Shown: in pieces, positions 37,934-46,987 of the stretch
Position numbering within the stretch: position 1 is the stretch's first letter
Layout: each line of letters opens with the position of its first letter
From: Prevotellaceae bacterium
GTDB taxonomy: Bacteria; Bacteroidota; Bacteroidia; Bacteroidales; Paludibacteraceae
NCBI GenBank assembly: GCA_031271815.1
Contig: JAISVA010000039.1
Coordinates: 1-63,810, forward strand
DNA: 63,810 nt
Direction of reading: 5' to 3'
Notes under the pieces: generated by a model
The model's database searches: none
The model's input: only the letters and a program-made list of their open reading frames with translations
Told to the model about the DNA's origin: nothing
Translations under genes and position numbers: made by a program

Positions 37934-39457
37934 CTATTCATGTCTAAAAATATCATCTTTGCTTTTCGGACGAATTTTATCCTGCCACGAAAAATTCCGG
38001 AGCAAAAGCTCTTCTTGCGGCGCTTTGTCGGGCGGATAAAGGATTCCCTTTGAATCGGGAGTCATCACAATCTTTTCCAGCTTCTTCTCTTTCAGGAAAA
38101 TGGTCATCAGGCTTCCCTCCGCTTTGTTTATTCCCACTAACGAGCCATCGCTGTCTTTTGGGAAATAGACGGAAATGGCATTACCGATCATTTCGATTTT
38201 CCGCAATTCGCCATCAGTGATGTAGCCTTTGGATTCGCGGCTTGAAAGCTGGTTGAAGTTAGTCGAATCGCTTTCTTCGAGCGAAACAATCATTGCATTT
38301 CCAATGATATGGATCCAATCGGGAACGCTGTCCTTGATGTAAATCTTGACCGAGTCGCCGTTCAACTGATTTTGTTCCGACCAAAGCACCGGGGCGCGAT
38401 ACATATTGACAACCGAGTCGGTGGAAATATAAACCAGCGAGTCGCATTTCCCCTGAAAATCTTCGCGGAAAAACCGGACGTTATTGTATGCCTTCAACAT
38501 GTCGGTAATCGAATCCAGGTTAAAAAAAGAAAGTGTGTCGGCGTGCAGAAACAGGCTGTCGGGCGAGGAGTAATCAATTACATAGGGGCGTTCGGTCAGA
38601 AATCCCGATTGCGGGTCTTCATGGAAAATCCCATAATCGCCTTGAAGGATAATTTTCCGAACCGAATCCTGAAGTACGGCATTATGATATGTTTTTGCCC
38701 AGCCCTGGTTTTTATCAAAAGCTATGGAGTCGGCTGTAATCCTTTTTCCGTCCGTACTTGTAATCACGGAATAATCATACAGCCTTCCGTGGTTTTCGCG
38801 CGTACTGGTCCAGGCATTGGTCGTAAAAACAGTATAGTCGCCGTAATAAACATGCGAAGGACCAACCAAACGGACAATTTCCGTAGCTGAATTATATTGG
38901 AGCGTATCGCTTTTGATTGTAAAATCGGGATTTATCAGCACGACATCGGTCTTAAAAAAAGATTGCTTGTTGTCGGGATAGTAGTAGCCCGTTTGCGAAG
39001 TCAATTCAAATTGCGGATCGATCAATTTGCCACCGCCGAAGTAATAGCCGAAATTCTGTACCCGGTCAAAATCCAGGAACCCTGTGTTCAGGGTCATATT
39101 GCCGTCGTTGAGCGTTACATTCTCGCGCGCCCTCAGCAGGCGGGTATCGCCGTCATAATACATTTTATCGGCATTCATCGTCATCGAATCCTGCACTACG
39201 CGTACATGACCGAATGCGTCGAAAGAGTTTTTTCCATCATAAAAGTAGGCGCTGTCGCAATACATCAGCGCATTTTCGTGCCGGAAACGCACATTTCCGC
39301 TTAACACCTGAAAATTGTTTGCCTTATCAAAAGACAGCGTTTCGCTATGTTCCAAAATGACGTTCGTTTTTTTTTGGGCGAAAACAGTGTCGTTTCCACA
39401 AAGGAAAAATAGAAATATGAAAAAAATATGGGCGAAAATTCGCATTTTTAGCGTCAT
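37934..39457 (-). CDS. OstA/LptA-like lipopolysaccharide transport protein
   Basis: The 507-residue protein has a signal peptide (ending FAQ, about 28) and then beta-jelly-roll repeats of the OstA type (ETLSFDKANNFQVLSGNVRF, AFGHVRVVQDSMTMNADKMY, LRARENVTLND). Similar large OstA-like proteins take the LptA role in carrying lipopolysaccharide across the periplasm in Bacteroidota. It lies 16 bp after the SurA-like gene, which fits an outer-membrane-assembly operon. An internal ATG at 39445 is an alternative start with an equally good signal peptide. Confidence 0.88.
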   Translation of the reverse strand: MTLKMRIFAHIFFIFLFFLCGNDTVFAQKKTNVILEHSETLSFDKANNFQVLSGNVRFRHENALMYCDSAYFYDGKNSFDAFGHVRVVQDSMTMNADKMYYDGDTRLLRARENVTLNDGNMTLNTGFLDFDRVQNFGYYFGGGKLIDPQFELTSQTGYYYPDNKQSFFKTDVVLINPDFTIKSDTLQYNSATEIVRLVGPSHVYYGDYTVFTTNAWTSTRENHGRLYDYSVITSTDGKRITADSIAFDKNQGWAKTYHNAVLQDSVRKIILQGDYGIFHEDPQSGFLTERPYVIDYSSPDSLFLHADTLSFFNLDSITDMLKAYNNVRFFREDFQGKCDSLVYISTDSVVNMYRAPVLWSEQNQLNGDSVKIYIKDSVPDWIHIIGNAMIVSLEESDSTNFNQLSSRESKGYITDGELRKIEMIGNAISVYFPKDSDGSLVGINKAEGSLMTIFLKEKKLEKIVMTPDSKGILYPPDKAPQEELLLRNFSWQDKIRPKSKDDIFRHE

Positions 39458-39473
39458 TTACGTTTTCTGTTTT

Positions 39474-40835
39474 TTAATTTGATTTTATCCAACCGGGAAA
39501 TTGAAAATCGCAATTCCGCCATTTCTTATCAATGTGGATATAAATGCCCTTTTGTTTGGACTTAGTCCACTCATTCAGTTTATCGTAACTTTTCTTTTCC
39601 AGATATAAGTTTCTCATTTCCAAGTAATCATCGGTCATATTCGCTTTGTGCGCCTTGGCGCTTGATTTGAGTTTGACAATGGCAAACACTTCATTGCCCA
39701 AGCTGTTTCTCATTACAAAAGGCTCTGAAATTTCTCCGGTTTTCAGATTGTAAGCCACTTTTGCAACTTCCTGAGGCAGGTCCTGCAACTCAAATTTTGA
39801 ATTACCGGTTTTCGGGTTGGTCATGATTCCCGAACTGTTTCTCGTATTTTTATCGTTTGAATAAAGAACAACGGCATCTTCAAATTTGAGTTTATCGTTG
39901 CGAATGAAGTCTGCAATACTGTCTAAACGCTTCTTCGCAATGTCTTTTTCTTCCAATGAAACCCTGGGTTTCAAAAGGATATGTCGTGTATTCGCGCGGT
40001 CTCCCCGTTTTTCGATCAATTGAATGATGTGAAAGCCGAATTCCGACTCAACGATCTTGGAAACCTTTTTATTGTCCTGCAAAGCGAATGCCGTATTGGC
40101 ATATTCGGGCACTAACTGGCCTTTTCCCATAAACCCGATTTCGCCTCCGCGCTTTGCCGATTCGGTGTCTTCGGAATACAGGATTGCAAAGGTAGAAAAT
40201 TCGCTTTCGCCCGATTCGATGCGCGTCTGAAAATCGCGCAGCCGGGTTTTCACGTCGTCAATCGCCTGCTGGCTGACCTGCGGTTCAACCATAATGATTT
40301 GAGCCTCGACGCGGGCAGGGATCATCGGAAGACTGTCTTCCGGTATTTTGTTGAAAAACCGCCGTACTTCCGCCGGTGTGGCTTTGGGATCGCCCACGAT
40401 TTTTTGCTGCATCTGCTGAATAATCTGCTGGTTATGTACCATTTCGCGCAATTCTTCTTTCAGCTCAATCAACGGTTTATTGAAATATTCTTCCAGCTTT
40501 TCTTTCGATCCGATTTGTGATATCAGATAGTTGATCCGCATTTCAACTTGTGAATTGACGGCTCTTTCGTCGGCAAAAACACTGTCAATTTTTGCCTGGT
40601 CCAAATACAGTTTTTGCAGCGCCAACTGTTCGGGGATAAAGCAATAAGGATCGCCTTCTACCTGCGTACCGTCGTACTGGTAACGCATCCGCTGCTCTTC
40701 TACATCCGAGCGCAGAATCGCTTCATCGCCTACCACCCATACAATTTCGTCTACAACATTATCTTGCGCCTGCATTTGTGTCGGAATAACACCCGACAGC
40801 AAGGTAAACAAGCAAATCAACATTTTTTTTTGCAT
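39474..40835 (-). CDS. surA: SurA-like periplasmic chaperone / PpiC peptidyl-prolyl isomerase
   Basis: The 453-residue protein has a signal peptide and an N-terminal SurA chaperone domain (about 28-165). Two parvulin-type domains follow (about 170-280, GGEIGFMGKGQLVPEYANTA; and 280-385). SurA helps outer-membrane proteins fold in the periplasm. It overlaps nothing and starts 7 bp after the preceding chaperone gene; an OstA-like gene follows 16 bp later. E. coli has surA next to lptD, so the association is recurrent. Confidence 0.9.
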   Translation of the reverse strand: MQKKMLICLFTLLSGVIPTQMQAQDNVVDEIVWVVGDEAILRSDVEEQRMRYQYDGTQVEGDPYCFIPEQLALQKLYLDQAKIDSVFADERAVNSQVEMRINYLISQIGSKEKLEEYFNKPLIELKEELREMVHNQQIIQQMQQKIVGDPKATPAEVRRFFNKIPEDSLPMIPARVEAQIIMVEPQVSQQAIDDVKTRLRDFQTRIESGESEFSTFAILYSEDTESAKRGGEIGFMGKGQLVPEYANTAFALQDNKKVSKIVESEFGFHIIQLIEKRGDRANTRHILLKPRVSLEEKDIAKKRLDSIADFIRNDKLKFEDAVVLYSNDKNTRNSSGIMTNPKTGNSKFELQDLPQEVAKVAYNLKTGEISEPFVMRNSLGNEVFAIVKLKSSAKAHKANMTDDYLEMRNLYLEKKSYDKLNEWTKSKQKGIYIHIDKKWRNCDFQFPGWIKSN

Positions 40836-40842
40836 ATCTTTT

Positions 40843-41736
40843 TTAATTTTGTTCGTATATCTTCACTTTGCCGCTTTTTACGGCTTCATTATACATTTTA
40901 TTGTTAAACTGTTTCAAGAAGTTATTCTTTTTCTGCTCCGACAGTATACCCCGAATCCTGTTTTCCGCATAGTCAAGCGGTTGTGGCTCGCCATCCGGCA
41001 CATATTCCTGTACATAAAGGAAATAGGTTGATAAACTGTCCTGACTTTCGTAGAAAAAGCGTTGTTTCAGATTTTCTTTATTTTCTATGCGAATCGGACT
41101 TTTTCGTTGTATTTCCGACAACGGCACCCATTTTTCATTGAAATATTCAAACTTTGCCGCATTCCTGATGCACATCGACTCAATCTGATCCAAGTCTTTC
41201 TCTTTGGAATTGCTGAGCAATTTGCGCAGCGCATCCATATCCGGAGCGCGATTTGGTACTTTCAGGAAAAGACCTTTAATCAATATTTCGTCCGAATAGA
41301 AAAGCGGCGTGTTTTTGTTGTAATACGCTTTGATTTCCTCGGGCGAAACGGTATTATTCTTCAAACGGTCTTTAACTAAATGTAGCTGGTATTCGTACAC
41401 CAGCAATGACCGGCGATAGTTCTCCAGTAAAGCGGCGATTTGCTCATTGTCTTTGACATTTTCCTGTGCTTTTTCGTACAACAGAATATCGGTAGCCCAC
41501 ATCCGTACGTAATTTTCGATTGCTGCTGTGCTATCCTCTTTCGACATTCCAGCAAAGAAAATATCCTTCACGTCTTCTTTATACAACAAATTCCCGCCTG
41601 CCTCTGCAATTGGTTCCCTCTTGCCAAAATGTTCGTTTTTACAGGAAATAAACAGAAACGAGGCAAACAGACCCAATGCAAGAAACGGTAACGTTTTCTT
41701 GTAAAAAGCATTTTTTTTAAAATTCTTATTCCTCAT
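40843..41736 (-). CDS. SurA-N-like folding lipoprotein without parvulin domain
   Basis: The 297-residue protein has a lipobox (LFISC) at about 32 and a helical SurA N-like chaperone region (50-145). The middle part (150-240), where a parvulin domain would be, lacks the usual G-x-x-G-F/W and H-I-L signatures. It is probably a pure holdase, anchored in a membrane. It is 7 bp upstream of surA and forms one operon with it. Confidence 0.8.
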   Translation of the reverse strand: MRNKNFKKNAFYKKTLPFLALGLFASFLFISCKNEHFGKREPIAEAGGNLLYKEDVKDIFFAGMSKEDSTAAIENYVRMWATDILLYEKAQENVKDNEQIAALLENYRRSLLVYEYQLHLVKDRLKNNTVSPEEIKAYYNKNTPLFYSDEILIKGLFLKVPNRAPDMDALRKLLSNSKEKDLDQIESMCIRNAAKFEYFNEKWVPLSEIQRKSPIRIENKENLKQRFFYESQDSLSTYFLYVQEYVPDGEPQPLDYAENRIRGILSEQKKNNFLKQFNNKMYNEAVKSGKVKIYEQN

Positions 41737-41899
41737 TCTCCTACTTCTTTCAAATTTCCGGTATCCGGTTTTGAAACTATTTTTTTACCTGATTCCAATT
41801 CCAATAAATGAATGCGCTTATCCGTAAAACCATCCCAAAACTCCCTGAAGAAGACTTTCCTGGCAACAAAAATACCTGATTGACAGTACTTTCACCAAG

Positions 41900-41926
41900 C
41901 TAAAGTCCCCATTAGGGACACTTTAG
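41900..41926. repeat. Short hairpin after PPIase gene
   Basis: CTAAAG-TCCC...GGGA-CTTTAG can fold back on itself with a small bulge. It lies 48 bp downstream of the PPIase stop and has no T-run, so termination is uncertain. The rest of gap 41737-41973 shows no gene. Confidence 0.35.
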
Positions 41927-41973
41927 GGAGAACAAGCGAATAAGCATTTAAATGAATGTGCTGAATTTTTGTA

Positions 41974-43932
41974 TCAATTACTTTTAACTGATTTCAACAC
42001 CTTTTCATTAATCGTTACGTTATATTTTTTTCTTAAATTTTTAATCCATTCTTCTTCGAGGTAATTTTGGTAATCGGCGGTTGCAGGACCTCTTACATCT
42101 TTGTAAGATTCGGGTACGGCAACCAAATCGCCAATGAAATCAACTGCCGGAAAGGCTTCATCGGTGTATGTTCCTTTTTTGAAAATCCCGGCATCTACGG
42201 CTTTATTGGCTCCCGGCGCAAACAGTCCGTTTTCAATTTTTAACTGTACTTTTTCTGCATTAAATTTTCTTTTCAACTGAATATCAATCGAATCTTTCGG
42301 TGCATTTTTCATCATTTCCTGCGCTTCCGCAAGTATTTTCCGGTTGGCGGCGTGAAGCACTTTTCCTCTGAAACGCGGCGATTCCCATTTATAATTTTCT
42401 TTGTTTGCTTCAAAGAATTTTTCCAATCCTTCGACATCCACAGAGGCTTTATTCCAAACCTCTTCGTTGCTTACTTCAAAAAGCAGTAATCCGTCGCTGT
42501 ATTCCCTTAATAAGTTGCGGTATTCGGGATGTTCCTTTTCCAGCGAGGCTTGTTCGGCTGCAATAACCACTTTTTTGACATATTGTGCAAATATTTTGTC
42601 CACAAAATCATTACCGGAGATTGCGGTGTCGATTTGCCGGTTTGCCGGAGTGTTTTTATTCTGTTTCGCATTATCCAGTTTTTCTTTTTCAACCTTGAAA
42701 TACTCGACAAATTCTTTTTGCGAATAAGTTGCTCCATTAAGCGTGTATAATGGCGATTCCATACGGGCGTATGCCTTGCTGATTTTTTGTTCATCCGTCA
42801 ACTCCACTACCTCGTAAAACGATGTCAAACCGTTCTTCGCCAGGTTAAATCCGTGTTTCCGTTTCAATTTTTCAACGTAAGAATCGTTTAACCGGCTTGC
42901 ACGCTCATCGCGCAGTATTTTTGCTTTCAGCTCATCGTGCAGGCTTTCATACGAACCTAACTCTTTTCTTTCCAATAATTTCAAAATGTGGAAACCGTAA
43001 GCGGTATGTATTATATTACTCAGGTCACCGGGATTTTTCAAGGCAAAGGCGGCATTTTCAAAATCAACCGGATAACGTCCGGTTTCGACCCAGCCCATAT
43101 CTCCTTTATTATTCGCACTTTGCCTGTCGTCTGAGAATTTTCCGGCAATTTCCGCAAAATCCGCTCCGTCCTGCAGTAATTGATAAATGGAATCAGCTTT
43201 TAGTTCTATCTGTCGCGTCTGCTCGTTGTTTTCCACACGTTTGAAGATATGTCCGACACGTACAGAGCCTTTGCTTGGGCGACGGTCATACACCTTCACA
43301 ATGTGATACCCGAAAGAGGTTTTGACCGGTTTGCCGAACGTACCCACCGGCGTATTATAAGCTGCCGTTTCAAAAGGATAGACCGTCATAAAGGCAGTGA
43401 TGTATCCCAGCCGTCCGCCTTTTTCGGACGACGGGCATTGCGAATTCCCGGCTGCCAGCGTTTCAAAGTTTTCCCCATTTTTCAGTCGCTCATATAGCTG
43501 GTTTATCCTTTCGTAAGCCTCAGCAGTGTCGGCACGGTTTGTTTTGACCAGGATATGACCGGCATCCACATCTTCCTTCATGCGCGCATAAGCTTCTCTG
43601 AGAATCGCCTCTTCGGTTTCTTTATCAGTCATGTAAGGGGCTGCAAGCTGATTTTTGTATGTTTCAAATTCCTCAATGTAGCTTTTTCGTTCGTGTATTC
43701 CCTTCGCTTTTGCCTCTTCCACCTTTAACTTGAAATTGATAAAAAGATCGACATACTCTTCAATATTCTTTTTATCGAGCGAATTGTTCGCGTTGTTTTT
43801 GTTGTAAATGTATTCAAACTCCGATTTAAGAATCGGTTTTCCATTAATGGTCATAATGGCCGGATCGTTTTGTGCCGACAATCCAACCGTAAAAAACAAT
43901 ACTCCTAATAAGGAAGCAAATTTCGGTTTCAT
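41974..43932 (-). CDS. Peptidyl-prolyl cis-trans isomerase with two PpiC domains
   Basis: The protein has 652 residues. After a signal peptide (GLSAQ, about 20) comes a SurA/PrsA-type helical region. Two parvulin domains follow (about 120-225 with VDAGHILVKTNRADTAEAY and GGRLGYITAFM; 225-330 with VRVGHIFKRVE and GDMGWVETGRYP). A long C-terminal extension follows, about 330 residues, without recognisable domain. It acts on exported proteins in the periplasm. It is the first gene of the envelope folding group; the 237-bp gap to the next gene leaves open a separate transcript. Confidence 0.9.
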   Translation of the reverse strand: MKPKFASLLGVLFFTVGLSAQNDPAIMTINGKPILKSEFEYIYNKNNANNSLDKKNIEEYVDLFINFKLKVEEAKAKGIHERKSYIEEFETYKNQLAAPYMTDKETEEAILREAYARMKEDVDAGHILVKTNRADTAEAYERINQLYERLKNGENFETLAAGNSQCPSSEKGGRLGYITAFMTVYPFETAAYNTPVGTFGKPVKTSFGYHIVKVYDRRPSKGSVRVGHIFKRVENNEQTRQIELKADSIYQLLQDGADFAEIAGKFSDDRQSANNKGDMGWVETGRYPVDFENAAFALKNPGDLSNIIHTAYGFHILKLLERKELGSYESLHDELKAKILRDERASRLNDSYVEKLKRKHGFNLAKNGLTSFYEVVELTDEQKISKAYARMESPLYTLNGATYSQKEFVEYFKVEKEKLDNAKQNKNTPANRQIDTAISGNDFVDKIFAQYVKKVVIAAEQASLEKEHPEYRNLLREYSDGLLLFEVSNEEVWNKASVDVEGLEKFFEANKENYKWESPRFRGKVLHAANRKILAEAQEMMKNAPKDSIDIQLKRKFNAEKVQLKIENGLFAPGANKAVDAGIFKKGTYTDEAFPAVDFIGDLVAVPESYKDVRGPATADYQNYLEEEWIKNLRKKYNVTINEKVLKSVKSN

Positions 43933-44078
43933 ATTTTCTATATTTTCAAATTAGACTATTTATAATCTTAATATTTTAAATTCCGTATGTTTAACGAGTT
44001 ACGCGCTTATATATTGCAAAACGACGCGAATTTACGGGTTATTTTTAAATTCTTTCACAGAAAAGAATTTATGATCGG

Positions 44079-44086
44079 CAAAGATA
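44079..44086 (-). promoter_or_regulatory. -7 box upstream of PPIase gene
   Basis: On the minus strand this reads TATCTTTG. It lies about 147 bp before the ATG at 43932, giving a long leader. Confidence 0.4.
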
Positions 44087-44293
44087 GCATTTATTTTGTT
44101 TAATAAGTCCATACATTTTCGCATCAAATTTCTCTAAACTATTCAGCCGGTAAAATTAAAATTTTAAGACGCAACTTTTTTATTTTTTTCCGAAATTGAA
44201 TTTCAAAGTATATATTGTCCGGGTCTTTGTAGATATCAATCGGAACCGCTTCATTTCGTTTATAACTTTCAACATTACTCCTAAAAACTGCTG

Positions 44294-44564
44294 TTAATAA
44301 CCTGTGACAAATAACCGATAAAAATTGAAAAATAAATTTTTAAAATACAAAAACTATTATATGGAATTTGAGTTATGAACATTCCAAATTATTTCGCTGT
44401 TTTTTTAAAAGAGATATTCAACCGTTTTTATACAAAATCAACCATCGGAAAAAACATTTTTATTTGTAACTTTGCTCAATTGTTAGTATTGTTGATAACG
44501 GATTTAATTATTTCATTTTTAGCGAAATGTTTGTTACATAAGTATTAATAACCTGTGACAAATA
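44294..44564. repeat. Exact 20-bp direct repeat pair
   Basis: TTAATAACCTGTGACAAATA occurs at 44294-44313 and 44545-44564 in the same orientation, 251 bp apart, both upstream of nadA. It could be a regulator operator or a replication-related iteron. Confidence 0.7.
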
Positions 44565-44707
44565 TTTTAATAATGACTTTTCCAAGAAAAATCCGTATAA
44601 AATATAAACCGTTTCAACACCCTATTATCAATATCATTTTTTTATTTTAAAAAAAAGAAGAAATAAATATAATATCGAATTGAACAACAATTTAAAAAAT
44701 TCCGGAT

Positions 44708-45631
44708 ATGGCTGATTACGCTGAAGAGATTAAAAGGTTGAAGAAAGAGAAAAATGCTGTGATAATGGCGCATTATTACCAGACGGGCGATATCCAGGAT
44801 GTTGCCGATTATGTAGGAGACAGTCTGGCATTGGCACAATGGGCGGCTGAGACGGATGCGGATATAATCCTGCTGTGCGGTGTTCATTTTATGGGCGAAA
44901 CGGCTAAAATACTTTCTCCCGATAAAAAGGTGCTGGTGCCTGATGTGAATGCCGGTTGCTCGCTGGCAGACAGTTGTCCGGCAGACGAGTTTGAGAAGTT
45001 TATCAAGGAGCATCCCGGTCATCAGGTTATTTCGTATGTCAATACAACTGCAGCGGTAAAGGCGTTGACCGATGTGGTGGTTACTTCTACAAACGCACGG
45101 AAAATCGTGGAAAGTTTTGACAAAGATGCAAAATTAATTTTTGGTCCCGACCGGAATCTTGGTAATTATATCAACAGCATTACCAACCGGAAAATGGCGC
45201 TTTGGAATGGCGCCTGTCATGTTCACGAGCAGTTTTCACTGGAAAAAATTCTCGAATTGAAAAAGGAATATCCCCATGCACTGATACTGGCGCATCCGGA
45301 GTGTAAAACGGTGATTTTGAATGTAGCGGATTTTATTGGTTCGACAGCTGCCTTACTGAGGTTTGCTACCGAAAGCGATGCTTCGGAATTTATTGTAGCC
45401 ACCGAAAGCGGGATCCTGCACGAAATGCGGAAACAGGCTCCTGAAAAATTGTTTATTCCCGCGCCGCCTGCCGACAGTACCTGTGCATGCAACGATTGCA
45501 ATTTTATGAAGTTAAATACATTGGAAAAAGTTTACCATGCGCTTTTGACCGAACAGCCTGAAATCCGGATAGATGAAGAATTGCGCGAAAAGGCGGTTGA
45601 ACCTATTTTGAAAATGCTTTCACTTAGTTAA
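44708..45631 (+). CDS. nadA: Quinolinate synthase
   Basis: NadA condenses iminoaspartate and dihydroxyacetone phosphate to quinolinate in NAD synthesis and holds a [4Fe-4S] cluster. The 307-residue protein has the three cluster cysteines in NAGCSLADSC (about 84), WNGACHVHE (about 170) and the CACNDC segment (about 257-262), the expected triad. MAHYYQTGDIQD near the N-terminus is the substrate motif. Length agrees with the short NadA class. The next gene begins one base after the stop, so they are coupled. No nadB is in this window. Confidence 0.96.
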   Translation: MADYAEEIKRLKKEKNAVIMAHYYQTGDIQDVADYVGDSLALAQWAAETDADIILLCGVHFMGETAKILSPDKKVLVPDVNAGCSLADSCPADEFEKFIKEHPGHQVISYVNTTAAVKALTDVVVTSTNARKIVESFDKDAKLIFGPDRNLGNYINSITNRKMALWNGACHVHEQFSLEKILELKKEYPHALILAHPECKTVILNVADFIGSTAALLRFATESDASEFIVATESGILHEMRKQAPEKLFIPAPPADSTCACNDCNFMKLNTLEKVYHALLTEQPEIRIDEELREKAVEPILKMLSLS

Positions 45632-45632
45632 A

Positions 45633-45959
45633 ATGACATTAGAGGAAATACAGAAAGAAGTCGATAGCTGGATAAAAACGTATGGCGTACGTTACTTCAG
45701 CGAATTAACCAACACGGCTGTTTTGATGGAAGAAGTCGGCGAACTTGCCCGTGTTATGGCGCGAACATACGGCGACCAGTCCGGCAAGAAGAGCGACTTA
45801 AGGTATCATTTAGAAGATGAAATGGCGGATGTTCTATGGGTTTTAGTATGTTTGGCTAACCAGACAGGCGTAAATCTTACCGAAGCGTTTAAAAAGAATA
45901 TGGAGAAAAAAACAAATAGAGACAAAACAAGACATTTGGAAAATAATAAACTGTTTTGA
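45633..45959 (+). CDS. MazG-like nucleotide pyrophosphohydrolase
   Basis: The 108-residue protein has the MazG-type helical core with metal ligands in EEVGELARV and the DEMADVLW motif. Such enzymes hydrolyse nucleoside triphosphates, possibly cleaning damaged nucleotides. It starts one base after nadA. The C-terminal KTRHLENNKLF and the stop lie against an inverted-repeat element that begins at the stop codon, so the true end may have been altered. Confidence 0.9.
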   Translation: MTLEEIQKEVDSWIKTYGVRYFSELTNTAVLMEEVGELARVMARTYGDQSGKKSDLRYHLEDEMADVLWVLVCLANQTGVNLTEAFKKNMEKKTNRDKTRHLENNKLF

Positions 45960-46051
45960 TCTGGAATTTTAACAAGATTATATTGATTCTCAAGATTAAA
46001 ACAAGCCTGGCAATTTTGTGAATCTTGTTAAAATCACGGTTCAAAACATTA
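45957..46051. repeat. Imperfect inverted repeat (IR family 2)
   Basis: The left arm (from about 45957, core GGAATTTTAACAAGATT) is an inverted match to the right arm ending about 46051 (AATCTTGTTAAAATC). It resembles the element at 56381-56471, which shares the TTTTNANAAGATT core. The arm begins at the stop codon of the MazG-like gene. Confidence 0.6.
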
Positions 46052-46062
46052 AAATAAAAAAT

Positions 46063-46941
46063 ATGAATAAATTCAATCAACTTTTCAATCAGTACGATTT
46101 CAGTATTAAAAATAAGGATCTATCGTTGGAAGTAGAAAAAGCCTTAGTTGGTCGTTATACGGAAAACAAGGAGAAATCGGTTTATGCTAAACTGTTGGGC
46201 TTAATAGATGTTACTTCATTAAATACGGACGATACGGTCGAAAAAATTGTCAGTCTTACACAAAAGATGAACGATTTTGATGATACGTTCGAGATACTCC
46301 CCCACCCTGCCGCAATTTGTGTTTACCCGAATTTTGTACCGGTGGTAAAAGACACACTGAGTGAGAATGTGGAGATTGCAGCCGTAGCAGGTGGATTTCC
46401 TCATGCTCAGACATTTATCGAAGTGAAAATTGCCGAAGTAGCCATGGCAGTGATGGAAGGCGCTACCGAGATTGACACGGTGATTCCGTTCAACGCGCTC
46501 TTTTCGGGCAATTTTGAAGAGACTTACGGCGAAATTTCCGAAATAAAGGCAGCCTGCCGCGGCGCCAAGCTGAAGGTTATTCTCGAAACAGGCTTGATAC
46601 AGGATGCTGAAATGATTAAAAAGGCTGCGATTATAGCAATGGCTGCCGGAGCTGACTTTATCAAAACCTCGACCGGTAAAATAGCTTGTGGAGCCACGTT
46701 GGAAGCTGCATACGTTATTTGCGATACGATAAAAGAATTCAATGCAAAAAACGGCGTCAAAATCGGTTTTAAGGCAGCCGGGGGAATTTCGGAAACGGAT
46801 GATGCCGTAAAGTACTATACGCTTGTTGAAAGCATGCTGGGAAAAGAATACCTCTCTCCTGCCCTGTTCCGGATTGGTGCGAGCCGGCTGACGAATAATT
46901 TGTTGACGGAGATTGAAGGAAAGGAAGTGAGATATTTTTGA
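46063..46941 (+). CDS. deoC: Deoxyribose-phosphate aldolase
   Basis: DeoC splits 2-deoxyribose-5-phosphate into glyceraldehyde-3-phosphate and acetaldehyde. I chose the ATG at 46063 (292 residues); an upstream in-frame ATG at 46018 lies within the preceding repeat. The Schiff-base lysine is in FIKTSTGK (about residue 205), and the second active-site lysine in GFKAAGGIS (about 240). VIPFNALFSG is also family-typical. It follows the MazG-like gene after a 103-bp repeat-filled gap. Confidence 0.95.
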   Translation: MNKFNQLFNQYDFSIKNKDLSLEVEKALVGRYTENKEKSVYAKLLGLIDVTSLNTDDTVEKIVSLTQKMNDFDDTFEILPHPAAICVYPNFVPVVKDTLSENVEIAAVAGGFPHAQTFIEVKIAEVAMAVMEGATEIDTVIPFNALFSGNFEETYGEISEIKAACRGAKLKVILETGLIQDAEMIKKAAIIAMAAGADFIKTSTGKIACGATLEAAYVICDTIKEFNAKNGVKIGFKAAGGISETDDAVKYYTLVESMLGKEYLSPALFRIGASRLTNNLLTEIEGKEVRYF

Positions 46942-46944
46942 AAA

Positions 46945-46987
46945 GTAAACCTAACTACCTGATTTTAAATCGGGTAGTTAGGTTTAC
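46945..46987. terminator. Hairpin terminator between convergent deoC and polyprenyl synthetase genes
   Basis: A perfect 15-bp stem (GTAAACCTAACTACC at 46945-46959, complement at 46973-46987) plus inner pairs has a small loop. It starts 4 bp after the deoC stop and contains the stop codon of the opposite gene. T-runs are short, so efficiency is uncertain. Confidence 0.75.

Larger units (their letters stand above)
43933..44707. other. 775-bp AT-rich gene-free region; weak oriC candidate
   Basis: No reading frame or RNA is visible. The region lies between a minus-strand cluster on the left and plus-strand nadA on the right. It carries an exact 20-bp direct repeat (TTAATAACCTGTGACAAATA at 44294-44313 and 44545-44564), one DnaA-box-like TGTTGATAA near 44488 with one mismatch, and A/T-only runs. 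No perfect DnaA box is present, so origin function is speculative; parS-like sites 7-10 kb away make it worth testing. Confidence 0.25.
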
